Shown here one piece after another: positions 1-6,477 of a stretch of DNA of 8,548 nucleotides (its first letter is position 1; each line of letters starts with the position of its first letter). The notes beneath the pieces are model-generated. The model was not told the origin of the DNA. It made no database searches and saw nothing but the letters and a program-made list of their open reading frames with translations. A program made the translations under genes and the position numbers. The stretch is from an uncultured Subdoligranulum sp. (GTDB lineage Bacteria; Bacillota; Clostridia; Christensenellales; CAG-314), in the NCBI GenBank assembly GCA_902496185.1, contig CABUZX010000029.1, forward strand, positions 1-8,548. Reading direction: 5' to 3'.

Positions 1-212
1 AAATCACTGTCGGACTTGAAGTTAATCAAAACGTAATAACCTTCGCTCTTGTAGTTGATGTCGTAAGCAAGCTTTTTTGTGCCCCACTTGTCAACCGTGT
101 CGATGGTTCCGTTTGCTTTAGTGATGACGTCGTTGAATTTGTTGACGAGTTTTTCCTTCATTTCGTCGGACAAATCATTGTCAAGGATATAAAGCATTTC
201 ATAACTGTTCAT
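1..212 (-). CDS. rpsF: 30S ribosomal protein S6 (partial, N-terminal 70 residues)
   Basis: The reverse strand reads from ATG (212-210) and stays open to the window edge. It begins MNSYEMLYILDNDLSDEMK and continues with IDTVDKWGTKKLAYDINYK and GYYVLINF. This is the S6 pattern: an N-terminal YE..Y/I strand, then the W-G-x-(K/R)-x-L-A-Y-x-I segment, then a Y-x-L-x-x-F strand. S6 is a small-subunit protein that pairs with S18 on the 16S rRNA platform. A strong AAAGGAGG ribosome binding site lies 8 bases upstream (about 221-228) and fixes the start. In Firmicutes rpsF is normally followed by ssb and rpsR, which would lie outside the left edge; that is inference. The gene is cut by the window, not visibly damaged. 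Confidence 0.93.
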   Translation of the reverse strand, partial: MNSYEMLYILDNDLSDEMKEKLVNKFNDVITKANGTIDTVDKWGTKKLAYDINYKSEGYYVLINFKSDSD

Positions 213-240
213 CGCAAATACCTCCTTTTGGTCTAATTTG

Positions 241-300
241 GCTTTCCCTTAAAAGAAAGCAAGGATTTTTCGCTCAAAAATGCCGAAAATAACGCATTTT
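241..300 (-). promoter_or_regulatory. Structured 5' leader of rpsF (possible autoregulatory region)
   Basis: The rpsF leader is about 98 nt from the predicted start point near 310. It holds two inverted repeats: AAAATGC/GCATTTT (277-283 with 294-300) and GCTTTC/GAAAGC (241-246 with 255-260), the second ending about 12 bases before the ribosome binding site. Many bacteria regulate rpsF through an S6:S18-binding mRNA leader. The position fits such an element, but I cannot match its conserved core with certainty, so only the hairpins are seen and the function is inference. Confidence 0.3.
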
Positions 301-316
301 GATTGAAAGCTTAAGT

Positions 317-345
317 ATTATAGCAAAAACAATCTCTACGCGCAA
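317..345 (-). promoter_or_regulatory. Sigma-A-type promoter for rpsF
   Basis: On the reverse strand there is TTGCGC (345-340), a 17-base spacer and a perfect TATAAT (322-317). The predicted transcription start is near 310. It lies back to back with the hpt promoter. Confidence 0.75.
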
Positions 346-415
346 GCGTTTTTCGCAAAAATTTAAATAATTTGCGCCAAAATACAAATCTTTTGACAAA
401 AGATAACGCAAAACC

Positions 416-444
416 TTGCAAAAGAAACCAAAAACAGTTATAAT
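416..444 (+). promoter_or_regulatory. Sigma-A-type promoter for hpt
   Basis: TTGCAA (416-421), a 17-base spacer and a perfect TATAAT (439-444). The predicted start near 451 gives a leader of about 39 nt to the ATG at 490. A nearby TTGACA (393-398) is too far from this -10 to be its partner. Confidence 0.78.
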
Positions 445-489
445 ATACAAAATTTTTACTTGTTGGCAAAACCAATCGGGAGTAACACA

Positions 490-1026
490 ATGGAAGACTT
501 TTTAAAAGATATTGATAGGGTGCTTGTTTCAAAGCAGGAGCTCCAAGCAAAAGTTAAAGAACTTGGCGCGCAAATCACCAAAGACTACTCGGGTATGCAC
601 CCGTTGTTTATCGGGGTACTTAAAGGTTGCGTGGTTTTTTTCTCCGACCTTATTAGAGAAATTAAATTAGACTGCCAAATCGATTTTATGGTGGTCAGTA
701 GCTACGGCGCAGGCACTACCACCTCGGGCGAAGTAAAGGTAATAAAGGACGTCAACACCCCGCTGGAAAATCGCCACGTCATTATTGTAGAAGATATCGT
801 CGACAGTGGCGTTACGCTAAATTATCTTGTCAATCTCTTAAAATTTCGCGGAGCAAGTAGCGTAGAAATTTGCACTCTTTTAGACAAACCGGAAAGACGC
901 AAAAGAGACGTTTATCCAAAATACAAGGGGTTTGTTATCCCCAACGAATTTGTTGTGGGCTACGGGCTTGATTTTGACGAAAAATACCGCCATCTCCCCG
1001 AAGTTTGTATTTTAAAAACGGAATAA
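490..1026 (+). CDS. hpt: Hypoxanthine phosphoribosyltransferase
   Basis: This cytosolic purine-salvage enzyme joins hypoxanthine (often also guanine) to PRPP to make IMP or GMP. The 178-residue protein has the usual length. Visible motifs are the LKG pyrophosphate-binding turn (44-46), the flexible loop SSYGAGTTTSGEV (70-82), the PRPP loop VIIVEDIVDSGVTL (97-110) with its acidic pair E101-D102, and the purine/metal-binding C-terminal segment with VGYGLDFDEKYRHLP (156-170). The reading frame extends upstream to a TTG at 460, but the ATG at 490 is preferred: GGGAG at 478-482 sits 7 bases before it, and a start at 490 gives a normal N-terminus. It is a single-gene transcript, divergent from rpsF and ended by the hairpin at 1046-1081. 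hpt is often found near tilS and ftsH in Firmicutes, and that arrangement is not seen here. Confidence 0.96.
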   Translation: MEDFLKDIDRVLVSKQELQAKVKELGAQITKDYSGMHPLFIGVLKGCVVFFSDLIREIKLDCQIDFMVVSSYGAGTTTSGEVKVIKDVNTPLENRHVIIVEDIVDSGVTLNYLVNLLKFRGASSVEICTLLDKPERRKRDVYPKYKGFVIPNEFVVGYGLDFDEKYRHLPEVCILKTE

Positions 1027-1045
1027 ATTATTAATGGATTTATGC

Positions 1046-1081
1046 AAAAAAACACGAGTTAATTTAACTCGTGTTTTTTTT
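1046..1081. terminator. Bidirectional intrinsic terminator between hpt and the feo operon
   Basis: The 10-bp stem AACACGAGTT/AACTCGTGTT (1051-1060 with 1066-1075) has a 5-base loop. An A-run leads into it and a T-run follows it, so it can stop transcription from either side. It lies 20 bases after the hpt stop and about 60 bases after the end of the feo operon on the other strand. Confidence 0.9.
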
Positions 1082-1141
1082 GACGTTTGATACGTCTGAT
1101 TTTTTTGGAGACAAAAATCATTAAACAAAATTGTATGTTTT

Positions 1142-1324
1142 TTAAGAATTTTTATTAGTAACGTTTTGCTTTTTTTGGATATTACACGAGCAACAACCGC
1201 TACAATGCGAGCAATCCGAGCAACAAGAACTTTTGCCTTGTTTTTTGCGTATATAGCTCACCGCTATAACGACAACCGCAAACAAAGCTATCGCCACCAT
1301 CAAGACTATTTCCCACCACTGCAT
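1142..1324 (-). CDS. FeoB-associated Cys-rich small membrane protein
   Basis: This 60-residue protein has one N-terminal membrane helix (about residues 5-25, EIVLMVAIALFAVVVIAVSY). A basic stretch RKKQGK follows, then a cysteine cluster with seven Cys between residues 34 and 47 (CCSDCSHCSGCCSC), then a polar tail. Size, topology and position directly after feoB match the FeoB-associated Cys-rich membrane protein family of Firmicutes. The cysteines may bind iron or a cluster at the cytoplasmic mouth of FeoB. That role is inferred by analogy with the Cys-rich C-terminus of some FeoB proteins and with FeoC, since the FeoB here has no Cys-rich tail. AAAAGGAG lies about 7 bases before the ATG, and the gap to the feoB stop is only 23 bases, so it is the last gene of the operon. 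Confidence 0.85.
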   Translation of the reverse strand: MQWWEIVLMVAIALFAVVVIAVSYIRKKQGKSSCCSDCSHCSGCCSCNIQKKQNVTNKNS

Positions 1325-1347
1325 AAAAATTCTCCTTTTTATTAAAA

Positions 1348-3912
1348 TTATTTGCCGTTAAGCAACTGTTTTTCACTGAAATAAATCTTTCCCTTATTGT
1401 TGAGCACGATAAAGGTAATTACAACACCCCAAAGCGCCGCAAATATGAAGGCAGTCCACCACCAGGAACCGATAATATATACCATAGCGGAAACAACGTA
1501 AGAAGCTACCACCCAAAACAACAACGTGCCGTAATAAGCCTTTTTTGTGGGCAATTCCGCCTTTGCCGTTGCAACCGCAGCAAAACACGGTATAGTCGTC
1601 ATATTAAACACGATAAAGGCAATTAATGCAGGTATCGTAATACCCGTTGCGTTTATCATTTCTACGACTGCGGCAATACCGCCGTCTGATTCTACGTCAA
1701 TCATTGCTCCGACGACACAAGCGCCGATAGTGCCAAAAGTTGCAATTACGTTTTCCTTTGCAATAAGTCCGGTAATAGCGCCTACGACGAATACCCAACC
1801 CAAAGAGCCAAGTTGGCTACCAAAGCCCAACGGCGTAAATATCGGCTGAAGCAAAGAACCTATCCCCGCCAAAATACTTTCGTTGATTTGTTCGTCCGCC
1901 AAAAACTGCCATCCCCAAGAAAAGTGACTAACAAACCAAATTACTATAGTAGAAGCAAGTATAATTGTAAAAGCCTTTTCTATAAAATGTTTGGCTTTGT
2001 CCCACAAATGAAGCATCAGGTTTTTAAAGCCGGGCACGCGGTAAGAAGGCAATTCCATAATAAACGGCGGAACTTCGCCTTTCATTGTCGTATTGCGCAT
2101 TAACAAAACACTCACAAGCGCTACAATCATACCCAAAACGTACATAGAATAGGTAATAATATCTGCGTTGCCTACCCCAAACAAAGTAACGATTGCGCCT
2201 GCAATAGCCGTCAATATCGGGAGTTTTGCGCCACAGCTAAAAAACGGAATAACTCTTATCGTTGCCGTTCTTTCGTTTTGGTCGGCAAGAGTACGAGTAT
2301 TTATCATGGCGGGTATGGAACAACCAAACCCCATAATCATTGGCATAAAAGATCTGCCCGACAGTCCAAATTTGCGAAAAACTCTGTCCAACATAAACGC
2401 AACGCGCGCCATATATCCACTGTCTTCTAACAGTGAGAAGAAAAGGAACAACAACAAAATCTGTGGCAAAAAGGACAATACCGAAAACAAACCGCCCAAT
2501 ACGCCGTCTACCACTAAGCCCGTAAGCCAATCGCTTGCGCCAATTGATACAAACAATTCCGACGCGCACGCGCCCAAAAAGCCTGTAAAGGTATCCATAG
2601 TATTAAACAATATAATACCGGGAGAATAGATAGACTCTTCAAAACCGAAAAAGGTGTGTATGCTAACGTTAGAAACGTATTCGTCAATGGCGCTGACAAA
2701 AGCTATTTCGCCGTCTTGTACGGTCACTTCCCACTTTGCTTTTTCGTCCGCAAAAAACGTAGTATCTTGCATATTTTGAGCGTCTGACAGCATCACTTTA
2801 GTACCGTTTTGGGTAAACACAAAGGGCAAAGCGTCAACGCTTTTAAGAGCGCCGTCTTCAAAGGTAAGCTCGGCAACGTTACCCTCCTCGTCGTAATAGA
2901 CAAAATTTTCGTCAAAGGTTTGTTCGGTGACCGCTACAACCTTTCCGCTTGCGTCGTAAGCCTTTGCTTGAGAGTTAAACAACCCACCAAGGAAGAACAA
3001 ATTTTCCGAAAAGGTAAGGTGAAATACCAAAAACAAAACCACCAAAAAGATTGGAATACCCCAAACCTTGTGAGTCAAAACTCTGTCTATTTTGTCAGAC
3101 TTTGTCGTTTTTTCCGTCTCCGTAGCGGTAACCTTGTTCTTTTTTAATGCCGTTGAGTAATATTTTGATATGTATTTGTATCTGCTGTCGGCAATGATTG
3201 CTTCAAAATCGCTCCCAAAAGTAGCGTCGGAAAAGGTCTTTTTAAATTCTTCCACCATTGCGGTAGAATTAGGATGCGCCTTTACCTCCAACTCGTCCAT
3301 TTCTACCAGCTTTACGGCGTGGAACAACGCGTTGTCTACGCCTTGACCCTCCAACGCAATCTTACAATCGCCGATAAGGTGCATAAGCGCCGAACCTTTG
3401 AGCACCGTCCTGCCTTTGCGTTGAACCAAAGATGCGCTGTAGGCTCTTTCCATAAGTTCAACTATCCCCGTGCCTTTTAGCGCAGAAATTTCTACAACAG
3501 GCAAGCCTATTTGCTCCTCCAGCTTTTTTGCGTCGATTTTGTCGCCTGCTTTTTCCACCTCGTCCATCATGTTGAGCGCAACGACGACGGGTACGTCGAT
3601 TTCCATAATTTGCGTAGTTAGATACAAGTTGCGTTCCAAATTAGTGGCGTCAACTATATTAATAACACAATCGGGTTTTTCTTCCAAAATATAATTTCTC
3701 GAAATTACTTCTTCGGGCGTGTAAGGCGACAACGAATAAATACCAGGCAAGTCTACTATGGAAATAGGCTCTGCGCATTTTTTATATACGCCTTCCTTTT
3801 TGTCCACCGTGACGCCCGGCCAGTTGCCAACGTGCGCGGTAGAACCCGTCAAAGCGTTAAACAAAGTTGTTTTTCCGCTGTTTGGGTTACCTGCTAATGC
3901 AAATCTTTTCAT
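1348..3912 (-). CDS. feoB: Ferrous iron transport protein B (FeoB), with extracytoplasmic insertion
   Basis: FeoB is the GTP-dependent inner-membrane transporter for Fe(II). The 854-residue protein begins with a G domain: G1 GNPNSGKT (8-15), G2 Thr near 35, G3 DLPG (54-57), G4 NMMD (114-117) and G5 SALKG (143-147). A helical cytosolic linker follows (about 165-265), then the membrane part from about 283. Both gate modules show their conserved Cys motifs: GFGC (Cys531), SCGAK (Cys560) and TTIPC (Cys776). After the first helix (about 284-300) there is a polar insertion of about 110-120 residues (about 313-425) that E. coli-type FeoB lacks; it accounts for most of the extra length. The start is fixed by GGAGG 7 bases upstream, inside feoA1, and the ATG overlaps the feoA1 stop in an ATGA, which implies coupled translation. 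No frameshift or missing key residue is seen. Confidence 0.97.
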   Translation of the reverse strand: MKRFALAGNPNSGKTTLFNALTGSTAHVGNWPGVTVDKKEGVYKKCAEPISIVDLPGIYSLSPYTPEEVISRNYILEEKPDCVINIVDATNLERNLYLTTQIMEIDVPVVVALNMMDEVEKAGDKIDAKKLEEQIGLPVVEISALKGTGIVELMERAYSASLVQRKGRTVLKGSALMHLIGDCKIALEGQGVDNALFHAVKLVEMDELEVKAHPNSTAMVEEFKKTFSDATFGSDFEAIIADSRYKYISKYYSTALKKNKVTATETEKTTKSDKIDRVLTHKVWGIPIFLVVLFLVFHLTFSENLFFLGGLFNSQAKAYDASGKVVAVTEQTFDENFVYYDEEGNVAELTFEDGALKSVDALPFVFTQNGTKVMLSDAQNMQDTTFFADEKAKWEVTVQDGEIAFVSAIDEYVSNVSIHTFFGFEESIYSPGIILFNTMDTFTGFLGACASELFVSIGASDWLTGLVVDGVLGGLFSVLSFLPQILLLFLFFSLLEDSGYMARVAFMLDRVFRKFGLSGRSFMPMIMGFGCSIPAMINTRTLADQNERTATIRVIPFFSCGAKLPILTAIAGAIVTLFGVGNADIITYSMYVLGMIVALVSVLLMRNTTMKGEVPPFIMELPSYRVPGFKNLMLHLWDKAKHFIEKAFTIILASTIVIWFVSHFSWGWQFLADEQINESILAGIGSLLQPIFTPLGFGSQLGSLGWVFVVGAITGLIAKENVIATFGTIGACVVGAMIDVESDGGIAAVVEMINATGITIPALIAFIVFNMTTIPCFAAVATAKAELPTKKAYYGTLLFWVVASYVVSAMVYIIGSWWWTAFIFAALWGVVITFIVLNNKGKIYFSEKQLLNGK

Positions 3913-4142
3913 TTAATCACCTCCATCGTTACGACGTCGGCTTCGGTTTTGCGAAGCGTTAATTCGTAACCACGGATCGTTATTTCCATCGGGTCCCCCA
4001 AAGGAGCGCGTTTGCGAAGATAAAGCTCCGTCCCCGGAGTAACACCCATGTCAAAAAGGCGTCTCCTGATTTTTCCGTCTCCGGCGACAAGCTTGATTAC
4101 GCCCTTTTCGCCCACAAAAAACTCGCTTAATTTTTTTTCCAT
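3909..4142 (-). CDS. feoA: Ferrous iron transport protein A (FeoA), copy next to feoB
   Basis: FeoA is a small cytosolic SH3-like protein that works with FeoB. This 77-residue protein shows the family pattern: LSEFFVGEKGVIKLVAG near the N-terminus, RRRLFDMGVTPGTEL in the middle (the R-L-x-D/E-M-G-x-x-P/x-G-x-x-L signature), and GDPMEITIRGYELTLRKTEA (the D-P-x-x-x-x-x-R/G-x-x-L-x-L-R signature) near the end. A GGAGG site lies about 4-5 bases before the ATG. Its last codons carry the feoB ribosome binding site and its TGA overlaps the feoB ATG by four bases. Of the two FeoA proteins here it is the closer match to the canonical form. Confidence 0.94.
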   Translation of the reverse strand: MEKKLSEFFVGEKGVIKLVAGDGKIRRRLFDMGVTPGTELYLRKRAPLGDPMEITIRGYELTLRKTEADVVTMEVIK

Positions 4143-4181
4143 ATATCCTCCAAAATATTTGTTTTTTTCTGTTAAAAAATT

Positions 4182-4394
4182 CTAAGCTACCAAAATACGC
4201 GTAGCCAATACTTTGTCCAAAGCAAGACGCCCGCCTTTTACCATCAATATAAGACTACCACCGCTTTGTGCAACAATACTCAACTCCGAGTCAATAGTGA
4301 GTCCAAGACTCTCAAGATGTTTTTTTGTTTTTTCGTCGGTAAGTACTTTTTTTATCTTAAGTTTTTTACCTATCGGCGCTATTGCTATCGGCAT
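4182..4394 (-). CDS. feoA: Second FeoA-domain protein, first gene of the feo operon
   Basis: This 70-residue protein has the same fold signature as its neighbour but is clearly diverged: KKLKIKKVLTDEKTKKHLESLGLTIDSELSIV, then GGSLILMVKGGRLALDKVLA. The L-x-x-L-G-(L/M)-x-x-(D/G)-x-x-(L/I) core and the (V/I)-K-G-x-x-(L/I)-A-L-(D/G) strand are recognisable. It starts MPIAIAPIGKK, common for the stand-alone first FeoA of clostridial feo clusters. ACGGAGGT lies 7 bases before the ATG. A gap of 39 bases separates it from feoA1, where that gene's own ribosome binding site lies. Two FeoA copies before feoB is a common Clostridia arrangement; whether they act together or in different complexes cannot be read from the sequence. 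Confidence 0.9.
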   Translation of the reverse strand: MPIAIAPIGKKLKIKKVLTDEKTKKHLESLGLTIDSELSIVAQSGGSLILMVKGGRLALDKVLATRILVA

Positions 4395-4434
4395 AAATTT
4401 TACCTCCGTTTAGCCTTGCTGTTTTTGTCGTTTC

Positions 4435-4460
4435 AAAATATGAAAAATATTTCATGTTTT
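4435..4460. promoter_or_regulatory. Operator-like dyad just downstream of the feo start point
   Basis: The core ATGAAA-AATA-TTTCAT (4440-4455) continues as AAAA/TTTT arms (4435-4438 with 4457-4460), a near-perfect 26-bp dyad with two mismatched pairs. It sits at about +8 to +33 of the predicted feo transcript. It could be a repressor site, for example for the divergent TetR protein, or a weak AU-rich mRNA hairpin. The symmetry is seen; the role is inference. Confidence 0.45.
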
Positions 4461-4473
4461 TTTAACGAAAAAA

Positions 4474-4502
4474 ATTATATTATTGAATTTTTGTTTTGTC
4501 AA
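4474..4502 (-). promoter_or_regulatory. Consensus sigma-A promoter of the feo operon
   Basis: The reverse strand shows a perfect TTGACA (4502-4497), a 17-base spacer and a perfect TATAAT (4479-4474). The predicted start is near 4467, giving a leader of about 72 nt before feoA2. A full consensus core promoter suggests that control is by repression. I see no clear Fur (GATAAT-type) or DtxR-type box over it. Confidence 0.85.
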
Positions 4503-4520
4503 GTATTTTTAATAAAAAAT

Positions 4521-4542
4521 ATGAAAAAAAATTCAACTTCAT
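4521..4542. promoter_or_regulatory. Second ATGAA...TTCAT dyad between the feo and tetR promoters
   Basis: ATGAA (4521-4525) and TTCAT (4538-4542) share both half-sites and flanks with the dyad at 4435-4460: TATGAAAAA on the left and TTCATGTTT on the right. Here the half-sites are 12 bases apart instead of 6. It lies between the two -35 elements. It could be a second binding site for the same regulator; the surroundings are very A/T-rich, so chance is a real alternative. Confidence 0.3.
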
Positions 4543-4560
4543 GTTTATTATTAAAAAAAA

Positions 4561-4589
4561 TTGCTCTTTTGCAGGTTTTGTGCTAAAAT
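4561..4589 (+). promoter_or_regulatory. Promoter of the tetR-permease pair
   Basis: TTGCTC (4561-4566), a 17-base spacer and TAAAAT (4584-4589), preceded by TGC, which makes an extended -10. The predicted start near 4596 leaves about 27 nt to the ATG. Confidence 0.6.
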
Positions 4590-4622
4590 AACTTTAATCA
4601 ACATATAAGGGGATTGATTAAT

Positions 4623-5222
4623 ATGAGCGATACAGTACGCACACCTATTCAGCAACGGTCTATAGACAAAAAAAACCGCATAATAGAGGCAGGATACGAG
4701 CTATTTGCCGAAAAAGGTTATTTTTCTACCAACACGAGTGAAATTGCCAAGCGCGCAGGCGTATCTACGGGGATTGTTTACGGATATTTTCGTGACAAGC
4801 GGGATATTTTGTTAGAGGTATTGAATATTTATATCGACAACGTTTTTCACCCTATATTTGAAACGTTTGCAAAGCTCCAACCGCCCCTTGAGCTTGAAAA
4901 AATTATCCCCGATATAGTGGACTACACTGTAAAAACGCATACTTACAACGCGCAAATTCACGAGACGCTACACTCTCTTACCTCCACCGACAAAATAGTA
5001 AGCGACAAATTTTTGGCGTTAGAGGGCGAAATGACAAAAAAAATAGCCGACAAACTTTATTCGCTCGGTTACCGCCTACCCAACCTGACGGAAAAAGTAC
5101 ATATTGCTATCGAAATAATACAGTCTTATTCGCACGAATGCGTCTACGACAAACACTCGTATATTGATTACGACGCTTTGCGGACTATAGTAATTGATAT
5201 TTTGCTTAAACTGTTTCTTTAA
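4623..5222 (+). CDS. TetR/AcrR-family transcriptional regulator
   Basis: This 199-residue protein is a typical length for the family. The N-terminal DNA-binding domain is clear: RIIEAGYELFAEKGYFSTNTS (19-39), then the helix-turn-helix EIAKRAGVSTGIVYGYFRDK (40-59), then DILLEVL. The C-terminal part (about 65-199) is an all-helical ligand-binding and dimer domain that I cannot assign to a ligand. It holds several His (HETLH at 113-117, H160, H171, H178). The ATG at 4623 is chosen because AGGGGA lies about 9 bases upstream; an in-frame TTG at 4614 sits on top of that site. The gene is divergent from the feo operon across a 228-bp region with two dyads and is followed after 42 bases by a permease. 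It may repress itself and the permease, the feo operon, or both. Confidence 0.93.
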   Translation: MSDTVRTPIQQRSIDKKNRIIEAGYELFAEKGYFSTNTSEIAKRAGVSTGIVYGYFRDKRDILLEVLNIYIDNVFHPIFETFAKLQPPLELEKIIPDIVDYTVKTHTYNAQIHETLHSLTSTDKIVSDKFLALEGEMTKKIADKLYSLGYRLPNLTEKVHIAIEIIQSYSHECVYDKHSYIDYDALRTIVIDILLKLFL

Positions 5223-5225
5223 ACA

Positions 5226-5252
5226 AAAACCCAAACGATAAGCAGGGGTTTT
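5226..5252 (+). other. Weak hairpin between tetR and the permease gene
   Basis: AAAACCC (5226-5232) can pair with GGGTTTT (5246-5252) around a 13-base loop. Only four T follow the G-run and they are part of the stem, so at best it is a weak attenuator or mRNA-processing hairpin, not a clear terminator. It ends 3 bases before the permease ribosome binding site and could mask it. Confidence 0.25.
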
Positions 5253-5264
5253 AACGGAGTTTAT

Positions 5265-6269
5265 ATGCCATTTAATATAGTATCGGGCAATATTTTGACT
5301 ATGCTTGCATATATGCTTTGCGGATTTTTGTTGGTAACCTTTAAAAAAGGCGTTGCCTCACACGCAAAGACGCTATCTGCAATACTCGTTTACGTTTGTT
5401 CGCCCGCTTTGATAATCAACGCTTGGCAGTCAATAGAGTTTTCTGCCCAAAACGTAACGCAGTTGATTTTGTTTTTTTTCGTATCCTTGACTATTCAATT
5501 GCTGTTTTTTTGCGTTTTGTTTTTGATTTTTCGCAAAAAATTGATACGGAAACACCCCGCGCCAAACGAAAACACCTTGACACTTGAAAAAGTTAACGAC
5601 CAAACCCAACCAACCAACCTTGACAAAAGCGCAATGTATAGAATATTGTCCGTTGGTAGCGTGTTGGGCAATACGGGATTTTTTGGATTGCCGTTGGTGA
5701 CGGCGCTCTTTCCCTCGCAACCGATAGTTGCGTGTTTTAGCACCGTTTACGTTACCTCAATGAATTTGCTCGTATTTACCGTTGGTGTTTTTATGATAAC
5801 GGGGGATAAAAAGTTTATTACAATTAAATCCGCCCTACTAAACCCATCTACCATTGCCGTCGTTTTTGCGTTGCCCTTTTTCTTTTTAAATATAAAATTT
5901 CCTACAATAATAGCAGAACCCGTATCTCTGCTTGGCAAAATGAGTACTCCTTTGTGTATGCTCGTACTGGGTATGCGACTTGCCGTTGTAAACAAAAAAA
6001 CCTTATTTACTCGTCCGTTAGTCTACCTTACTTGTTTGCTAAAACTTGTTGTTTTTCCGCTATTCGCTTATTTATGCGTATACTTTTTGCCTTTCGTTGA
6101 CGCAACGTTTAAGGCGTGTATATTGGTATTGAGCGCAACTCCGTCGGCGGTAATTGTTCTTTCTCTTGCAGAAATGCACGATTGCGAACAGGAGCTAAGC
6201 GCAAACGTGGTTTTGCTGACCACCATTTTGAGCGTAGTTACTATGCCACTGATTATGCTTATACTTTGA
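5265..6269 (+). CDS. AEC-family permease (auxin efflux carrier / malate permease type)
   Basis: This 334-residue membrane protein has about ten hydrophobic segments in two halves. The first half covers about residues 10-90. A polar loop of about 35 residues (91-126) follows, and the second half runs to the C-terminus. The second-half pattern is typical of AEC carriers: GNTGFFGLPL (135-144) after the central loop, then VLGMRLA (234-240) and LSATPSAVIVLSLA (289-302). The family moves organic anions and other small molecules by secondary transport; members include malate and malonate carriers and plant PIN relatives. The substrate here is unknown. GGAG lies 5 bases before the ATG. It follows tetR on the same strand after 42 bases with no convincing terminator between, so co-transcription and control by that TetR are likely but inferred. 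The central loop seems somewhat long for the family. Confidence 0.88.
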   Translation: MPFNIVSGNILTMLAYMLCGFLLVTFKKGVASHAKTLSAILVYVCSPALIINAWQSIEFSAQNVTQLILFFFVSLTIQLLFFCVLFLIFRKKLIRKHPAPNENTLTLEKVNDQTQPTNLDKSAMYRILSVGSVLGNTGFFGLPLVTALFPSQPIVACFSTVYVTSMNLLVFTVGVFMITGDKKFITIKSALLNPSTIAVVFALPFFFLNIKFPTIIAEPVSLLGKMSTPLCMLVLGMRLAVVNKKTLFTRPLVYLTCLLKLVVFPLFAYLCVYFLPFVDATFKACILVLSATPSAVIVLSLAEMHDCEQELSANVVLLTTILSVVTMPLIMLIL

Positions 6270-6303
6270 CTACGAAACATTTTGGAGAAAAAACGGCAGT
6301 TCC

Positions 6304-6475
6304 TTGCGCGTATTGAGCCTCGTGAATATTAGCCCCTATGCTCGTAGTTATATTATTACTCAAAGAGAGTAACAAGGTTCTGCTAAGTAGGTTCTTATAT
6401 TTGCCTCTCTTTAACCTTGCAAATCAAGATTTCATTCACCTTAGGTGGATTTATTCCGTCGCAGGCGGATTTAAT
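6304..6475 (+). ncRNA. Gene-less stretch with overlapping inverted repeats (candidate structured RNA)
   Basis: No credible protein is coded between 6270 and 6510. Several complementary segments are seen. TTACTC/GAGTAA (6356-6361 with 6367-6372) is a hairpin. AAAGAGAG pairs with CTCTCTTT (6362-6369 with 6405-6412). CAAGGTT pairs with AACCTTG (6373-6379 with 6413-6419) and crosses the previous pair, so they form a pseudoknot or alternate. ATTCACC/GGTGGAT (6434-6440 with 6444-6450) and a TCCG/CGGA hairpin follow. AGGTTCT occurs twice (6375, 6389). A possible promoter TTGCGC-17-TATTAG (6304-6332) precedes it, and the hairpin at 6478-6509 could end it. It may equally be the 3' UTR of the permease mRNA. 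I do not recognise a known RNA family. Confidence 0.3.
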
Positions 6476-6477
6476 TG

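Noticed and set aside
311..550. Minus-strand open frame of 79 codons between rpsF and hpt
   Set aside because: It covers both divergent promoters and the start of hpt, has no ribosome binding site, and its translation is low-complexity Phe/Leu-rich.
1082..1106. Second hairpin GACGT/ACGTC followed by a T-run, as a backup terminator after hpt
   Set aside because: The stem is only 5 bp and three bases separate it from the T-run; the strong hairpin at 1046-1081 already explains termination.
1547..3694. Several open frames of 60-150 codons on either strand inside feoB
   Set aside because: All overlap a continuous FeoB frame with intact G motifs and gate cysteines; none has a convincing start site or recognisable domain.
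4266..4586. Plus-strand open frame of 106 codons across the feoA2 start and the feo control region
   Set aside because: It is antisense to feoA2, covers both promoters and both dyads, and its translation is low-complexity Phe/Lys/Asn.
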